Shown piece after piece: positions 8,845 to 17,468 of a stretch of 64,000 bases of DNA; within the stretch, counting starts at the first letter, position 1, and each line of letters opens with the position of its first letter. Source of the stretch: PWQG01 sp040882255 (GTDB taxonomy: Bacteria; Pseudomonadota; Gammaproteobacteria; Pseudomonadales; Pseudohongiellaceae). The translations under genes were made by a program, and so were the position numbers. Location: positions 1-64,000 of the forward strand of contig JBBEBP010000018.1 in assembly GCA_040882255.1 (NCBI GenBank), read 5' to 3'. The notes beneath the pieces are model-generated. The model saw nothing but the letters and a program-made list of their open reading frames with translations, was not told where the DNA came from and searched no databases.

Positions 8845-10237
8845 GCCAAATGGTGAATTTCCAGCAACTTTGGCAACAGAGATAAAAATGGTGTATACCG
8901 CTTCGAAAGGTGCAAAGCACTATCAGACACTTAGCCTTGACTCTGTTGGTGCGCATAGAGTGCGAAATCGTCTGGTGTGTCTGGTCAGTCTGTTCGCCAT
9001 CTTCACGCAGCCATTATTCTTCTCTCTGTCCGGTCTTATTGGTTTTGAGTATGGCGGTGTCGATGAATCTCCAGTCTATGCGTTGTATGTTATATTAGTT
9101 TTTATAGCAATAGTTTTCGTCTTCTTACTCTCCTTTGTGAAGAAGCCGAGCGTGAGCAAAACAGAGTTTGGCTTTTATGTATTTTTTTTAGTTCTCATTG
9201 CTAATCATCTGATCTGGGTTTCTCTGGATTCAAATGAAACGCGTCTTTGGCCGGACAACCTTACCTTTTTCTTGAGCATGGGCCTTACAGGATTCATGGC
9301 CGTACGCGTTATACATGCCTTTGGAGCGTGGCATGAACTCATTCGGCTAACAGAAGTGCTGGTAATCCTAATGGCTATCGGGTTGGTTGTAGTCATAGTG
9401 CAACCGTATCTCACAGGGTTCCGTGTACGAGGGATTGGTGGTGCGAGTTACCAAGCTGCTTCTTACTATGCGGCTATGTGCTTTGGGCTTTTAGGTGTCG
9501 CTACTTTCCGGCTTGAGCCTACGTATCGATATAGGGTTTTCTGCTCTCGTATTTTTATCGTTTTGAATGTCACTCTTTTGATCGCACTAATTTTAGCAGT
9601 AATTCTAAATGGCGGCCGAGGCGCATTCGTTCTTCTCGCCCTTTACACTGCGCTTATTGTCTACTGGATAGCGACAAAAAGAGGCATGACAATCCGTGGC
9701 GTTATTCGATTTGCTACGACCGTAATGTTGGTGCCCATTATTCTGGGTTTGTTGCTACGCAACATTCTTGGTGACTCCTTGCTTGCCCCTGGTTTCAATC
9801 GCGCAATCGCCTTCATTGGCAGCCCCGATGGAGGGCTCATTGATTTAGAAGGCGGGAGTTCAGGACGTGATCGTGTATATGGCGTCGCTTTACGTGGCAT
9901 CGCTGAGTCTCCCTGGATAGGTCACGGTGCATTCGGGCATTGGGAAAAGATCATTCACCCGCACAACCTTGTTTTGGATTTGGCTCTTCAATTTGGGATT
10001 GCAATGAGTATGGCTGTTGTTTTTGTTGCGGCGGCTATATTCGTGAGGAGGGTCCGGCCGTTGAACACTGAGAAGGTGTGGCTTTTAACTTTGTACTTGT
10101 ATCCAGTTATCAATTTAATGTTTAGCGGTGGATATCTAAGATCTTCGCTGTTCTGGTTTGGATTGGCTGGTATCTTGGTCGTCGGGTCACAGGGGCGTGG
10201 AGTCATCAATGGAAATAACAGCCGGAGTCAATATTGA
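8822..10237 (+). CDS. O-antigen polymerase/ligase family membrane protein (Wzy/WaaL-like)
   Basis: A polytopic membrane protein with about ten to twelve hydrophobic segments and a larger periplasmic loop late in the chain. NGGRGAFVLLAL and the later GHGAFGHWEKIIHPHNLVLDLALQFG match the pattern of the O-antigen ligase/polymerase superfamily (PF04932), where the R-G and H-N-x2-L positions are conserved. It either polymerises repeat units or ligates glycan to an acceptor; Wzy and WaaL cannot be told apart here, but its place within the cluster favours Wzy. The GTG at 8822 overlaps the preceding gene by 23 nt; ATG 8888 is an alternative start that removes a hydrophilic leader. The stop overlaps the next TTG start. 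Confidence 0.8.
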   Translation: MRYRAISKPNGEFPATLATEIKMVYTASKGAKHYQTLSLDSVGAHRVRNRLVCLVSLFAIFTQPLFFSLSGLIGFEYGGVDESPVYALYVILVFIAIVFVFLLSFVKKPSVSKTEFGFYVFFLVLIANHLIWVSLDSNETRLWPDNLTFFLSMGLTGFMAVRVIHAFGAWHELIRLTEVLVILMAIGLVVVIVQPYLTGFRVRGIGGASYQAASYYAAMCFGLLGVATFRLEPTYRYRVFCSRIFIVLNVTLLIALILAVILNGGRGAFVLLALYTALIVYWIATKRGMTIRGVIRFATTVMLVPIILGLLLRNILGDSLLAPGFNRAIAFIGSPDGGLIDLEGGSSGRDRVYGVALRGIAESPWIGHGAFGHWEKIIHPHNLVLDLALQFGIAMSMAVVFVAAAIFVRRVRPLNTEKVWLLTLYLYPVINLMFSGGYLRSSLFWFGLAGILVVGSQGRGVINGNNSRSQY

Positions 10238-11340
10238 ATGTAGTCCATCTATCAACCGTCCATTCGGATAATGATACACGTATTGTCGAGAAAGAATGTA
10301 AAGGGTTAGCAGCAAGAGGTTATAATGTTAGCCTGCTAATTCCTGCCGAAGTATCTGAAATACGCGAAGGGGTTAACGTTGTTGCTCTACCAAGAATAAA
10401 AAATAGGTTTATCCGTATAACTGTGGGTAGTTTGGTCGCACTTAGGCGGGCTTGGTCATTTAGAGCAGATGTTTACCACTTTCATGATCCGGAGCTAATA
10501 CCAGTTGGGCTTGTGCTATCACTACGAAGCCGGTTAGTTGTTTACGATATGCATGAGAACGTACCTGAGCAAATTAAACATAAAAGCTGGATTCCACGAG
10601 TGCTTCGAAATATCTTTTCGACGCTGATTATGAGCTTCGAACGCTTGGTGTTAAATCGATTTTATGTCGTTATGGCTGAGGACTCCTACCTTGCCGCGTA
10701 TCCTTGGATTAAAAAAAAGGTTGCGGTCTTGAATTTTCCGAAAGTTGAAGCACTTCGTAAGATACGAGAATCTAAAAGAAAAAACGAATATCCCACACTT
10801 GGATACATTGGGGGAATAACGGAACACCGTGGTGCTTTTGTGATGCTTCGAATAGTCAAGGCGATACGGGATAATGGTCTGCCTGTCAAGTTAGTTCTTG
10901 TCGGTCCAATAGATACATCAGTAGCTAATAGTGATGAGTTTAAAGTTGCTTTAGATGAGGGCTGGCTTGACCATAGAGGGCGATTGCCGCCTAAAGACGG
11001 TTGGGCGGTTATGGCTTCTTGTGAAATCGGTCTAGCACTGCTCCAGCCAGTAGGAAACTATGTTGAATCTTATCCAACGAAAATGTTCGAATATATGGCA
11101 CTTGGACTTCCTGTTGTAGTATCGAAATTTCCTCTATACCAAAGTGTTATAGAGAAGCATAAGTGCGGTATATGCGTAGATCCATTTGAAGTGGAGTCTA
11201 CAGCTGATGCGATACACAGTTTGCTAGTAGCTGAAACCCTTAAAAGCAATATGGCGAACAACGGTATCAGAGCTGCCACTGAGTTTTATTCTTGGGAAAG
11301 ACAGCTGGATATTCTTGTCGAAGTGTATAAGAGTTCCTGA
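10234..11340 (+). CDS. Glycosyltransferase family 4
   Basis: A 368-residue GT-B enzyme. The N-terminal VVHLSTVHSDNDTRIVEKECKGLA followed by DVYHFHDPELIPVGL is typical of a GT4 subgroup common in exopolysaccharide clusters. The C-terminal half has GYIGGITEHRGAFVMLRIV and YPTKMFEYMALGLPVVVSKF, where FEYMALGLPVV corresponds to the E-x7-E donor-binding region. Translation starts at TTG 10234, overlapping the upstream stop. The DNA is clearly AT-richer than the wbp genes that follow after a 312-nt gap. Donor and linkage unknown. Confidence 0.85.
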   Translation: MNVVHLSTVHSDNDTRIVEKECKGLAARGYNVSLLIPAEVSEIREGVNVVALPRIKNRFIRITVGSLVALRRAWSFRADVYHFHDPELIPVGLVLSLRSRLVVYDMHENVPEQIKHKSWIPRVLRNIFSTLIMSFERLVLNRFYVVMAEDSYLAAYPWIKKKVAVLNFPKVEALRKIRESKRKNEYPTLGYIGGITEHRGAFVMLRIVKAIRDNGLPVKLVLVGPIDTSVANSDEFKVALDEGWLDHRGRLPPKDGWAVMASCEIGLALLQPVGNYVESYPTKMFEYMALGLPVVVSKFPLYQSVIEKHKCGICVDPFEVESTADAIHSLLVAETLKSNMANNGIRAATEFYSWERQLDILVEVYKSS

Positions 11341-11652
11341 TTACTATCTATACTAAGCTAATCTTCAGCAGCCTTTCCGGCATGGGTGGTGATGATAGGG
11401 GTCAAGTTCCCGACGCTCACCGCTGCCGACTACCGAAATGCAAGTTAATTTTAAAATGACTGTCTATATGAGGTTGACACGTTCCAGTCATGAGGCCAGT
11501 CTCTTTTTTGATTGCGAAAACAAAAAGTTACAGAGGGCCCCATGGCACCTCAACTCAGGTGCTTTTACGCCCGTGATCTGTTGCGAGATCCGGATAGATC
11601 TCAAAGAAGGTGGACGCTGAATGAGCAATAATAACGTGGCATGGAGAAAAGG
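11341..11652. other. Intergenic region before wbpB, no recognisable gene
   Basis: About 310 nt separate the AT-rich glycosyltransferase from the GC-rich wbp block. I see no JUMPStart-like sequence, no tRNA and no transposon end. A TTGACA at 11474-11479 lacks a convincing -10 at 16-18 nt. A 60-codon open frame (11438-11620) has no family resemblance and no ribosome-binding site. This is probably a recombination junction carrying the wbp promoter, unresolved by eye. Confidence 0.4.
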
Positions 11653-12603
11653 ATGACCAGAAAATTCGCCCTGATCGGCGCCGCCGGCTATATTGCCCCG
11701 CGTCACATGAAAGCCATGAAAGCAACCAATAGCGAACTGGTGGCGGCGCTGGACCCGAACGATTCGGTCGGCATCATCGACAGTTTTTTCCCGGAAGCCG
11801 ATTTCTTCACCGAATTCGAGCGCTTCGACCGGCACATCGACAAACTGCGACGGAGCAACAACGGTCATGCCGTCGATTACATCTCCGTCTGCTCGCCCAA
11901 TTACCTGCACGATTCCCATATGCGTTTCGCGCTGCGCAGCGGCGCGGATGCCATCTGCGAGAAGCCGCTGGTGCTCAACCCCTGGAATATCGAAGGGGTA
12001 CAGGAGATCGAGAAAGATACCGGGCACAAGGTCAACACTATCCTCCAGCTTCGCCTGCATCCGTCCATCATCGCCCTGCGCGACAAAGTCCAAAGCGAAA
12101 AACGAGATACCAAGCATGAGGTGGACCTGACCTATATCACCTCCCGGGGCAACTGGTATCTGCAATCCTGGAAGGGCGATGAGAACAAGTCCGGGGGTAT
12201 TGCCACGAATATCGGTGTGCATTTCTACGACATGCTGCATTTCATTTTCGGTGAGTTGCAGGAGAACACCGTGCATTATTCCTCGGCCACCAAGGCCGGT
12301 GGCTATCTGGAATACGAAAATGCCCGAGTGCGCTGGTTCCTGTCGCTGGATATCAATGACGTGCCAGCCGATGTGCGCGAGACCGGCCAGCGGACCTACC
12401 GCTCGATCACTGTGGATGGTGAGGAAATCGAATTCTCCGGCGGCTTCACGGATCTGCATACGCGCAGTTACGAGGAAATACTGGCCGGCCGCGGCTTTGG
12501 TCTGGAGGAAAACGTGATCGCGATTCAGACAGTCGCTGATATTCGCAATCAGACACCGATCGGCCTGACCGGCAATTACCACCCCTTTCTGAAAGGTGTA
12601 TGA
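11653..12603 (+). CDS. wbpB: UDP-N-acetyl-2-amino-2-deoxyglucuronate dehydrogenase (WbpB/WlbA family)
   Basis: A Gfo/Idh/MocA oxidoreductase that oxidises C3 of UDP-GlcNAcA, the second step to UDP-ManNAc3NAcA. The N-terminal FALIGAAGYIAPRHMKAMK is a Rossmann motif with the AxGYIAPRHxxA pattern specific to WlbA/WbpB. DYISVCSPNYLHDSHMRFAL and EKPLVLNPWN carry the conserved Gfo/Idh/MocA catalytic Lys region. ATG 11653 is preferred over ATG 11641 because GGAG at 11643-11646 is well placed for it; this gives 316 residues, the usual length. wbpD starts 3 nt after its stop. Confidence 0.93.
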   Translation: MTRKFALIGAAGYIAPRHMKAMKATNSELVAALDPNDSVGIIDSFFPEADFFTEFERFDRHIDKLRRSNNGHAVDYISVCSPNYLHDSHMRFALRSGADAICEKPLVLNPWNIEGVQEIEKDTGHKVNTILQLRLHPSIIALRDKVQSEKRDTKHEVDLTYITSRGNWYLQSWKGDENKSGGIATNIGVHFYDMLHFIFGELQENTVHYSSATKAGGYLEYENARVRWFLSLDINDVPADVRETGQRTYRSITVDGEEIEFSGGFTDLHTRSYEEILAGRGFGLEENVIAIQTVADIRNQTPIGLTGNYHPFLKGV

Positions 12604-12606
12604 ATC

Positions 12607-13194
12607 ATGAACTACACCGTCCACCCCTCCGCGATTGTTGATGAAGGCGCCAGCATCGGTGAAGGCAGCCGGGTCTGGCATTTTGTGCATGTCTGTGGCC
12701 AGGCCGTGATTGGCAAGAAATGCTCACTGGGACAGAACGTGTTTGTGGGCAACAAGGTGCGCATCGGCGACCGTTGCAAGATCCAGAATAACGTCTCGGT
12801 ATTCGACAATGTCACGTTGGAGGAGGGGGTATTCTGCGGACCGAGCATGGTGTTCACCAATGTGCATAACCCCCGCGCCCTGATCGAACGTAAGGATGAA
12901 TACCGCGATACGCTGGTCAGGAAAGGGGCCAGTCTGGGCGCCAATTGCACTATTGTTTGTGGCGTCACGGTGGGAGAGTTTGCGTTTGTTGGTGCCGGAG
13001 CGGTCATTACGCGGGATGTGCCGGCGTATGCGTTGATGGTTGGCGTACCGGCGCGGCAGGTCGGCTGGCTGAGCGAGTATGGTGAGCAACTGGATCTACC
13101 GTTAAGCGGAAGCGGGCAGGCGCGATGCCCGCATACCGGTGCTACCTATACCCTGGAGACCGACCAGGTCACCATCACGGAGAGCGAAGACTGA
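12607..13194 (+). CDS. wbpD: UDP-GlcNAc3NA N-acetyltransferase (WbpD/WlbB family)
   Basis: A left-handed beta-helix acetyltransferase that puts acetyl on the C3 amine of UDP-GlcNAc3NA using acetyl-CoA. Hexapeptide repeats are evident from residue 5 (VHPSAIVDEGASIGEGSRVW) through IGKKCSLGQNVFVGNKVRIG to GVTVGEFAFVGAGAVIT. FTNVHNPRA holds the catalytic His-Asn region of WbpD. The 195-residue length fits. The TGA overlaps the wbpE ATG by one base, so the two are translationally coupled. Neighbours wbpB, wbpE and wbpI fix the pathway. Confidence 0.93.
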   Translation: MNYTVHPSAIVDEGASIGEGSRVWHFVHVCGQAVIGKKCSLGQNVFVGNKVRIGDRCKIQNNVSVFDNVTLEEGVFCGPSMVFTNVHNPRALIERKDEYRDTLVRKGASLGANCTIVCGVTVGEFAFVGAGAVITRDVPAYALMVGVPARQVGWLSEYGEQLDLPLSGSGQARCPHTGATYTLETDQVTITESED

Positions 13195-14366
13195 TGCAGT
13201 TCATTGACCTGAAAGCACAGCAGGAACGCATTCGGCCAGAGATCGAGCGCCGTATCCGCGATGTATTGGATCACGGGCAGTACATCATGGGGCCGGAAGT
13301 CAAGGAGCTGGAAGACAAACTGGCCGACTTTGTGGGCGTCAAGCATGCCATTGGTGTTTCCAGCGGCACGGACGCCTTGCTCATAGCGCTGATGGCTCTG
13401 GAGATTGGCCCCGGTGATGAAGTTATCACCACGCCGTTTTCCTTCATTGCCACGGCCGAGGTTATCGCGTTGCTCGGCGCACGACCGGTTTTCGTCGATA
13501 TCGATCCGCAGACCTATAACATCGATCCCCAACTGATCGAGGCTGCGATCACCGATCGCACCCGCGCCATCATGCCGGTGAGCCTGTATGGTCAGCCAGC
13601 TGACTTTGATGAAATTAATGTCATTGCGAGCCGGCATGGCTTGACCGTTATCGAGGATGGCGCGCAGAGTTTCGGCGCAACCTACAAGGGGAAAAAGTCC
13701 TGTGGCGTGACGACCATCGGCTGTACTTCCTTCTTTCCCAGTAAACCCCTGGGTGGCTACGGCGACAGCGGTGCCTGCTTTACCGATGATGATGCACTTG
13801 CCAAGCGTATGCGCGAGATCCGCGTTCATGGGCAGGATCGTCGTTACCACCATCCGGTAGTGGGCATCAACGGCCGCATGGACACCCTGCAGGCCGCCAT
13901 CCTGCTGCCCAAGCTGGAGATATTTCCGGAGGAGATCACCCTCCGCCAGCAGGCTGCTGAACGCTATCTTCAACTACTGGCTATAGAGGCAGCTGCAATG
14001 GAAGCGGGGGGAAATATCAAAGGAGAGAGCGGCTATAATCATTCACGTGCTTCGTTGATTAACAACGTGACAGCTCCTTGGGTTGCTCCGAACCGCACAA
14101 GCGCCTGGGCACAGTACACCATACAGGTCCTTGGCCGCGAGGCCGTCCAGGCGGCGCTCAAAGAGGCTGGCATACCAACCGCCGTCCACTATCCCGTGCC
14201 GCTGTACCATCAGCCGGCTTTCGCGCACCTGAATATAGATTCAGCCAAGTTTCCAAACTGCGAGATTGCGAGCCAGCGGGTGATGAGTTTGCCGATACAT
14301 CCATACATCACGGAAGCAGATCAGTGTGAGATCACATTCGCGCTTGAGGTAGAGCTCCGCTCGTGA
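13194..14366 (+). CDS. wbpE: UDP-3-keto-GlcNAcA aminotransferase (WbpE/WlbC family)
   Basis: A PLP-dependent DegT/DnrJ/EryC1 aminotransferase installing the C3 amine from glutamate. MQFIDLKAQQERIRPEIE, GVSSGTDALLIAL, VIEDGAQSFGA and FFPSKPLGGYGDSG (Lys forms the PLP aldimine) match WbpE closely. The ATG at 13194 overlaps the wbpD stop by one base, giving 390 residues. Family members usually have about 360; the excess is a stretch near residues 264-290 (around MEAGGNIKGESGYNH) between the QQAAERY helix and the AQYTIQV strand. The insert has a lower-GC look. The core catalytic residues are intact, so it is probably functional. Confidence 0.92.
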   Translation: MQFIDLKAQQERIRPEIERRIRDVLDHGQYIMGPEVKELEDKLADFVGVKHAIGVSSGTDALLIALMALEIGPGDEVITTPFSFIATAEVIALLGARPVFVDIDPQTYNIDPQLIEAAITDRTRAIMPVSLYGQPADFDEINVIASRHGLTVIEDGAQSFGATYKGKKSCGVTTIGCTSFFPSKPLGGYGDSGACFTDDDALAKRMREIRVHGQDRRYHHPVVGINGRMDTLQAAILLPKLEIFPEEITLRQQAAERYLQLLAIEAAAMEAGGNIKGESGYNHSRASLINNVTAPWVAPNRTSAWAQYTIQVLGREAVQAALKEAGIPTAVHYPVPLYHQPAFAHLNIDSAKFPNCEIASQRVMSLPIHPYITEADQCEITFALEVELRS

Positions 14367-14404
14367 CCCGTTTTCGAGTTTCCCGTGACTGCTGAAAGTT
14401 AGAG

Positions 14405-14562
14405 AACACAGGCCGTCGTCTCCTGCCGAAACACCGCTTTGTGCGCAGTGTCAGTATTGTGGCCGGAGGTACTGTAGCAGGGCAGGTCATGATTATCGCA
14501 GCCTCCTCCCTACTTACCCGCTGTACAGTCCGAAGGATTTCGGTGTGCTGGAAATGTTGTAG
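14405..14562 (+). pseudogene. Wzx-type O-antigen flippase, N-terminal remnant with frameshift
   Basis: The 361-nt gap between wbpE and wbpI contains a recognisable start of a polysaccharide flippase. From 14423 the frame reads LPKHRFVRSVSIVAGGTVAG and continues to SSLLTR at 14519-14521. Shifting to the frame that starts with CTG at 14521 then gives LYSPKDFGVLEML and a TAG at 14560-14562. Together this matches the first about 50 residues of MATE/Wzx-like oligosaccharide flippases, whose first helix ends in LLTRLYSPxDFGVL. One base is missing at the junction, no start codon is in good position, and nothing flippase-like follows. The rest of 14367-14727 shows no other gene. Confidence 0.75.
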
Positions 14563-14727
14563 TGACTGATCGAATCCAAAGCGGTTATAAGTAGAAAATT
14601 CCGAGAAACTTACCACGAGGAGTTCTCTATAAAAAGCCAGGATTTACCGACCACCAGATACACCTCTCAGTTGCGGACCAGCTACTATGCGTCCATGCAG
14701 GTAATATAGAATCGAAAAAGGAATTAT

Positions 14728-15795
14728 ATGAAACGTGTTTTAACTGTCATCGGCGCCCGCCCGCAATTTATCAAAGCAGCACCAGTCAGCCGTGCGTTTC
14801 AAGAGACAGAAGGTATAACAGAGCACATTGTCCATACCGGCCAGCATTTTGATGAGTGCATGTCAGATGTCTTCTTCGAAGAGCTCGGCATTCCCGCGCC
14901 CACGCATCATCTGGACATCAATAGCCGAACTCATGGCGCCATGACCGGAGCAATGCTTCATGCTATTGAGGCCCTACTATTGGCTGAAAAACCAGACTGG
15001 GTCTTGGTTTACGGCGACACCAATTCGACATTGGCGGGAGCCTTGGCCGCTGTCAAACTGCATATTCCTGTAGCGCATGTGGAAGCGGGCCTCCGTTCGT
15101 TCAATCGTCGGATGCCTGAGGAACACAATCGTGTACTCACCGATCACATGGCAGATTTACTCTTTACGCCTACGGACAGTGCGACGGCGAATCTGCAGCG
15201 CGAGGGCGTACCGCCTAGTCGGATCCAGCAGGTTGGTGATGTTATGTACGATGCTGCTGTTTACTTTGCAGGTCGTGTCGAAACCCGAACGACTATCCTG
15301 TCGAAGCATGGTTTGACTACCAAAGATTACATTCTTGCCACCGTGCATCGCGCGGAAAATACTGACAATGGTTCGCGGCTGCGCGCAATTATAACTGCGC
15401 TTGACGAAGTGGCACGACATCAAGCGGTTGTGCTGCCGCTTCACCCGAGGACCCGTGCAGCATTAACGCGCGAACGAATTTCGCCAAAATTCATTCATGT
15501 GATTGAGCCTGTCGGCTATCTTGATATGGTTGCGCTAGAGAGCAATGCCAGCGTAATAGCTACTGATTCCGGAGGCGTGCAGAAGGAGGCCTACTTTCAT
15601 GGGGTGCCGTGTGTCACGTTGCGTGAAGAGACCGAATGGGTAGAACTGGTGGAAATGGGTTGGAACCATTTAGCGCCACCCGGTTCAGCGGATATCGTCA
15701 AAATATTGCGTCAAGCTATTGCTTCGGTGGGCAGAGCAGCAGAACCTTATGGAGATGGAAATGCGGCAGTCCGTATTGCTCGGCAACTGGTTTGA
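14728..15795 (+). CDS. wbpI: UDP-GlcNAc3NAcA 2-epimerase (WbpI/WlbD; WecB-like fold)
   Basis: A non-hydrolysing 2-epimerase of 355 residues: VIGARPQFIKAAPVSRAF, HTGQHFDECMSDVFFEELGI, VYGDTNSTLAGALAAVK, HVEAGLRSFNRRMPEEHNR and TDSGGVQKEAYFHGVPCVTLR are the family blocks. WecB (UDP-GlcNAc 2-epimerase) has the same fold. WbpI is preferred because wbpB, wbpD and wbpE lie immediately upstream, and RPQFIKAAPVSRA is the WbpI-like variant. It would convert UDP-GlcNAc3NAcA to UDP-ManNAc3NAcA. A Shine-Dalgarno-like AAAAAGGAA lies before the ATG at 14728. Confidence 0.9.
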   Translation: MKRVLTVIGARPQFIKAAPVSRAFQETEGITEHIVHTGQHFDECMSDVFFEELGIPAPTHHLDINSRTHGAMTGAMLHAIEALLLAEKPDWVLVYGDTNSTLAGALAAVKLHIPVAHVEAGLRSFNRRMPEEHNRVLTDHMADLLFTPTDSATANLQREGVPPSRIQQVGDVMYDAAVYFAGRVETRTTILSKHGLTTKDYILATVHRAENTDNGSRLRAIITALDEVARHQAVVLPLHPRTRAALTRERISPKFIHVIEPVGYLDMVALESNASVIATDSGGVQKEAYFHGVPCVTLREETEWVELVEMGWNHLAPPGSADIVKILRQAIASVGRAAEPYGDGNAAVRIARQLV

Positions 15796-15925
15796 GGTGA
15801 CAATCTTCGTCGATGCAATGCGGACAACCTAAACCGATATTGCTATCAACATCAGTGTAGTCCTCCACCCTTTTGCAAACTTTTACTACCAATGCCTACA
15901 AGTAGACGGACACTGTACCTTTTAT

Positions 15926-17209
15926 ATGCGAATTACCTATCTTCATCAGTACTTCAATACGCCAAAAATGTCGGGCGGAACGCGTTCGTATGAAATGGCG
16001 CGCCGCCTTGTCGACATGGGGCATGAGGTCAATATAGTCACCTCGTGGCGCGAATCGGACGAACGACAAGGGTGGTTCGAAACAACTGAGGCTGGTATTA
16101 CCGTCCACTGGCTACCTGTGCCTTATGTTAACCACATGTCCTATGCTCAACGCATCCGAGCCTTTTTCTACTTTGCTTGGAAGGCTTCGCGCAAGGCGGC
16201 ATCGCTGCCAGCGGATGTGGTGTTCGCAACAAGTACGCCTCTGACGATTGCTCTACCAGGAGCATATGCGGCGAGACACCAAAATGTGCCTTTGGTGTTT
16301 GAAGTGCGGGATTTGTGGCCAGAAGTACCGATTGCGCTCGGCGCTTTACGAAACCCTCTAAGTATTTGGGCCGCGCGGAGGCTAGAGCTTTTCGCCTATC
16401 GATCCTCCGCTCGTGTGGTTGCCTTGGCCCCTGGAATGAAGCGAGGAGTTGAAGCGACGAGTTATCCAGGCAACAGGGTGGATATCGTGCCAAACGGTTG
16501 CGATGACGTTGCGGTGGGTGATGCAACGATTCACAATTCACCTCCTTGGCATGCTGAGTTACCGGTAGGGCGCAAATGCATTGCCTATGTAGGCACAATC
16601 GGTATTGCAAACGGCGTGGGTTATATTCCGGCGCTTGCGGCGGCTGGAAGGCAGCAAATGGGAAATAGCGCTCCATTTTTTATTATCGCTGGTGATGGTA
16701 AGGAAATGATCGCTGTCCGAGAAGAGGCAAGACGGCTGGGTGTGCTGAATCGCGATGTAATATTTTTGGGCGCGATCCCGAAGTCTCAAATTTGGGGCCT
16801 CCTGAAGAGCTGCTGTGCAACGATTATGACTTACGACGGACCTGAGATTCTTTATCGAGATTCTGTTTCCAATAAGTTTTTTGATTCTTTGGCTGCTGGT
16901 CTTCCTGTATTTGCGAATTTTGCTGGGTTTTCCACACTGGTTGCACAATCTGTAGGAGCTGGTTGCATTCTATCCTGTAATAGTCATGCTGGTGCCAAGG
17001 AACTTATTAGTAGAGTCAATGACCCCGTGTGGATGAAAGCTGCATCAAGTAAGGCACTTTGCCTTGCAAATGATAAGTTTTCTCGCAATCGGTTGGCGAG
17101 CTACCTTGAACAAGTTCTGTTAAAAGCGACCAATAATCGGCTAGACGAGGGTGAAATCGTGGGAGCCGAGTTTGAAGAGTTAGAGTATGCCGCGCGGGCG
17201 AAACCTTGA
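15926..17209 (+). CDS. Glycosyltransferase family 4 (WbpJ/WcaI-like)
   Basis: A 427-residue GT-B enzyme starting with ITYLHQYFNTPKMSGGTRSYEMARRL, the typical opening of GT4 enzymes adding ManNAc-type or FucNAc-type residues. VFEVRDLWPEVPIALGAL is a strong signature of this subgroup, and the C-terminal YRDSVSNKFFDSLAAGLPVFANF gives the donor-binding region. It sits directly downstream of the UDP-ManNAc3NAcA genes, so transfer of that sugar is a reasonable inference. The ATG at 15926 is preceded by 130 nt without a gene. Base composition is AT-richer than wbpBDE. Confidence 0.85.
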   Translation: MRITYLHQYFNTPKMSGGTRSYEMARRLVDMGHEVNIVTSWRESDERQGWFETTEAGITVHWLPVPYVNHMSYAQRIRAFFYFAWKASRKAASLPADVVFATSTPLTIALPGAYAARHQNVPLVFEVRDLWPEVPIALGALRNPLSIWAARRLELFAYRSSARVVALAPGMKRGVEATSYPGNRVDIVPNGCDDVAVGDATIHNSPPWHAELPVGRKCIAYVGTIGIANGVGYIPALAAAGRQQMGNSAPFFIIAGDGKEMIAVREEARRLGVLNRDVIFLGAIPKSQIWGLLKSCCATIMTYDGPEILYRDSVSNKFFDSLAAGLPVFANFAGFSTLVAQSVGAGCILSCNSHAGAKELISRVNDPVWMKAASSKALCLANDKFSRNRLASYLEQVLLKATNNRLDEGEIVGAEFEELEYAARAKP

Positions 17210-17271
17210 TCGGCTATAGAGATTTTTCCGGTGTCGGGAGCCAATTCAGGAGGATGAGTACGATTTTCTGA

Positions 17272-17436
17272 TCGCCCGGGTCAGTGGATGAACTGGTTGC
17301 TGTGCTGGAGAAGTTTATCGAACAACCGGAGCTGATCGAGCGGATGGGAAAGCGCTCGCGCGAGATTGCTGTGGCGAAGTATGATGTGCATGAAGTGAAT
17401 AGGGTGATGTTGCACGGAATGGGGATAATAACATGA
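17272..17436 (+). pseudogene. Glycosyltransferase C-terminal fragment
   Basis: Between two intact genes an open stretch reads SPGSVDELVAVLEKF, then IEQPELIERMGKRSREIAVA, KYDVHEVNRVMLH and a TGA at 17434-17436. This is the terminal helix pattern of GT4 enzymes (loss of the catalytic part, then LxxxPELxERMGxRxR and a KYDxxxVNxxM tail). No start codon context exists; a TGA in the same frame lies at 17269-17271. It is the leftover 3' end of a glycosyltransferase replaced by recombination at this spot. Confidence 0.75.
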
Positions 17437-17468
17437 AAGTTGAGTATCACTGGATTGTCGATTGAATA

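Noticed and set aside
11474..11502. TTGACA as a wbp promoter
   Set aside because: No acceptable -10 hexamer at 16-18 nt; not listed as a promoter.
11438..11620. 60-codon open frame before wbpB
   Set aside because: No Shine-Dalgarno, no recognisable similarity; likely chance frame in a recombination junction.
14728..15795. Annotation as WecB (enterobacterial common antigen)
   Set aside because: The fold is shared, but contiguous wbpB, wbpD and wbpE homologues make WbpI the better call.
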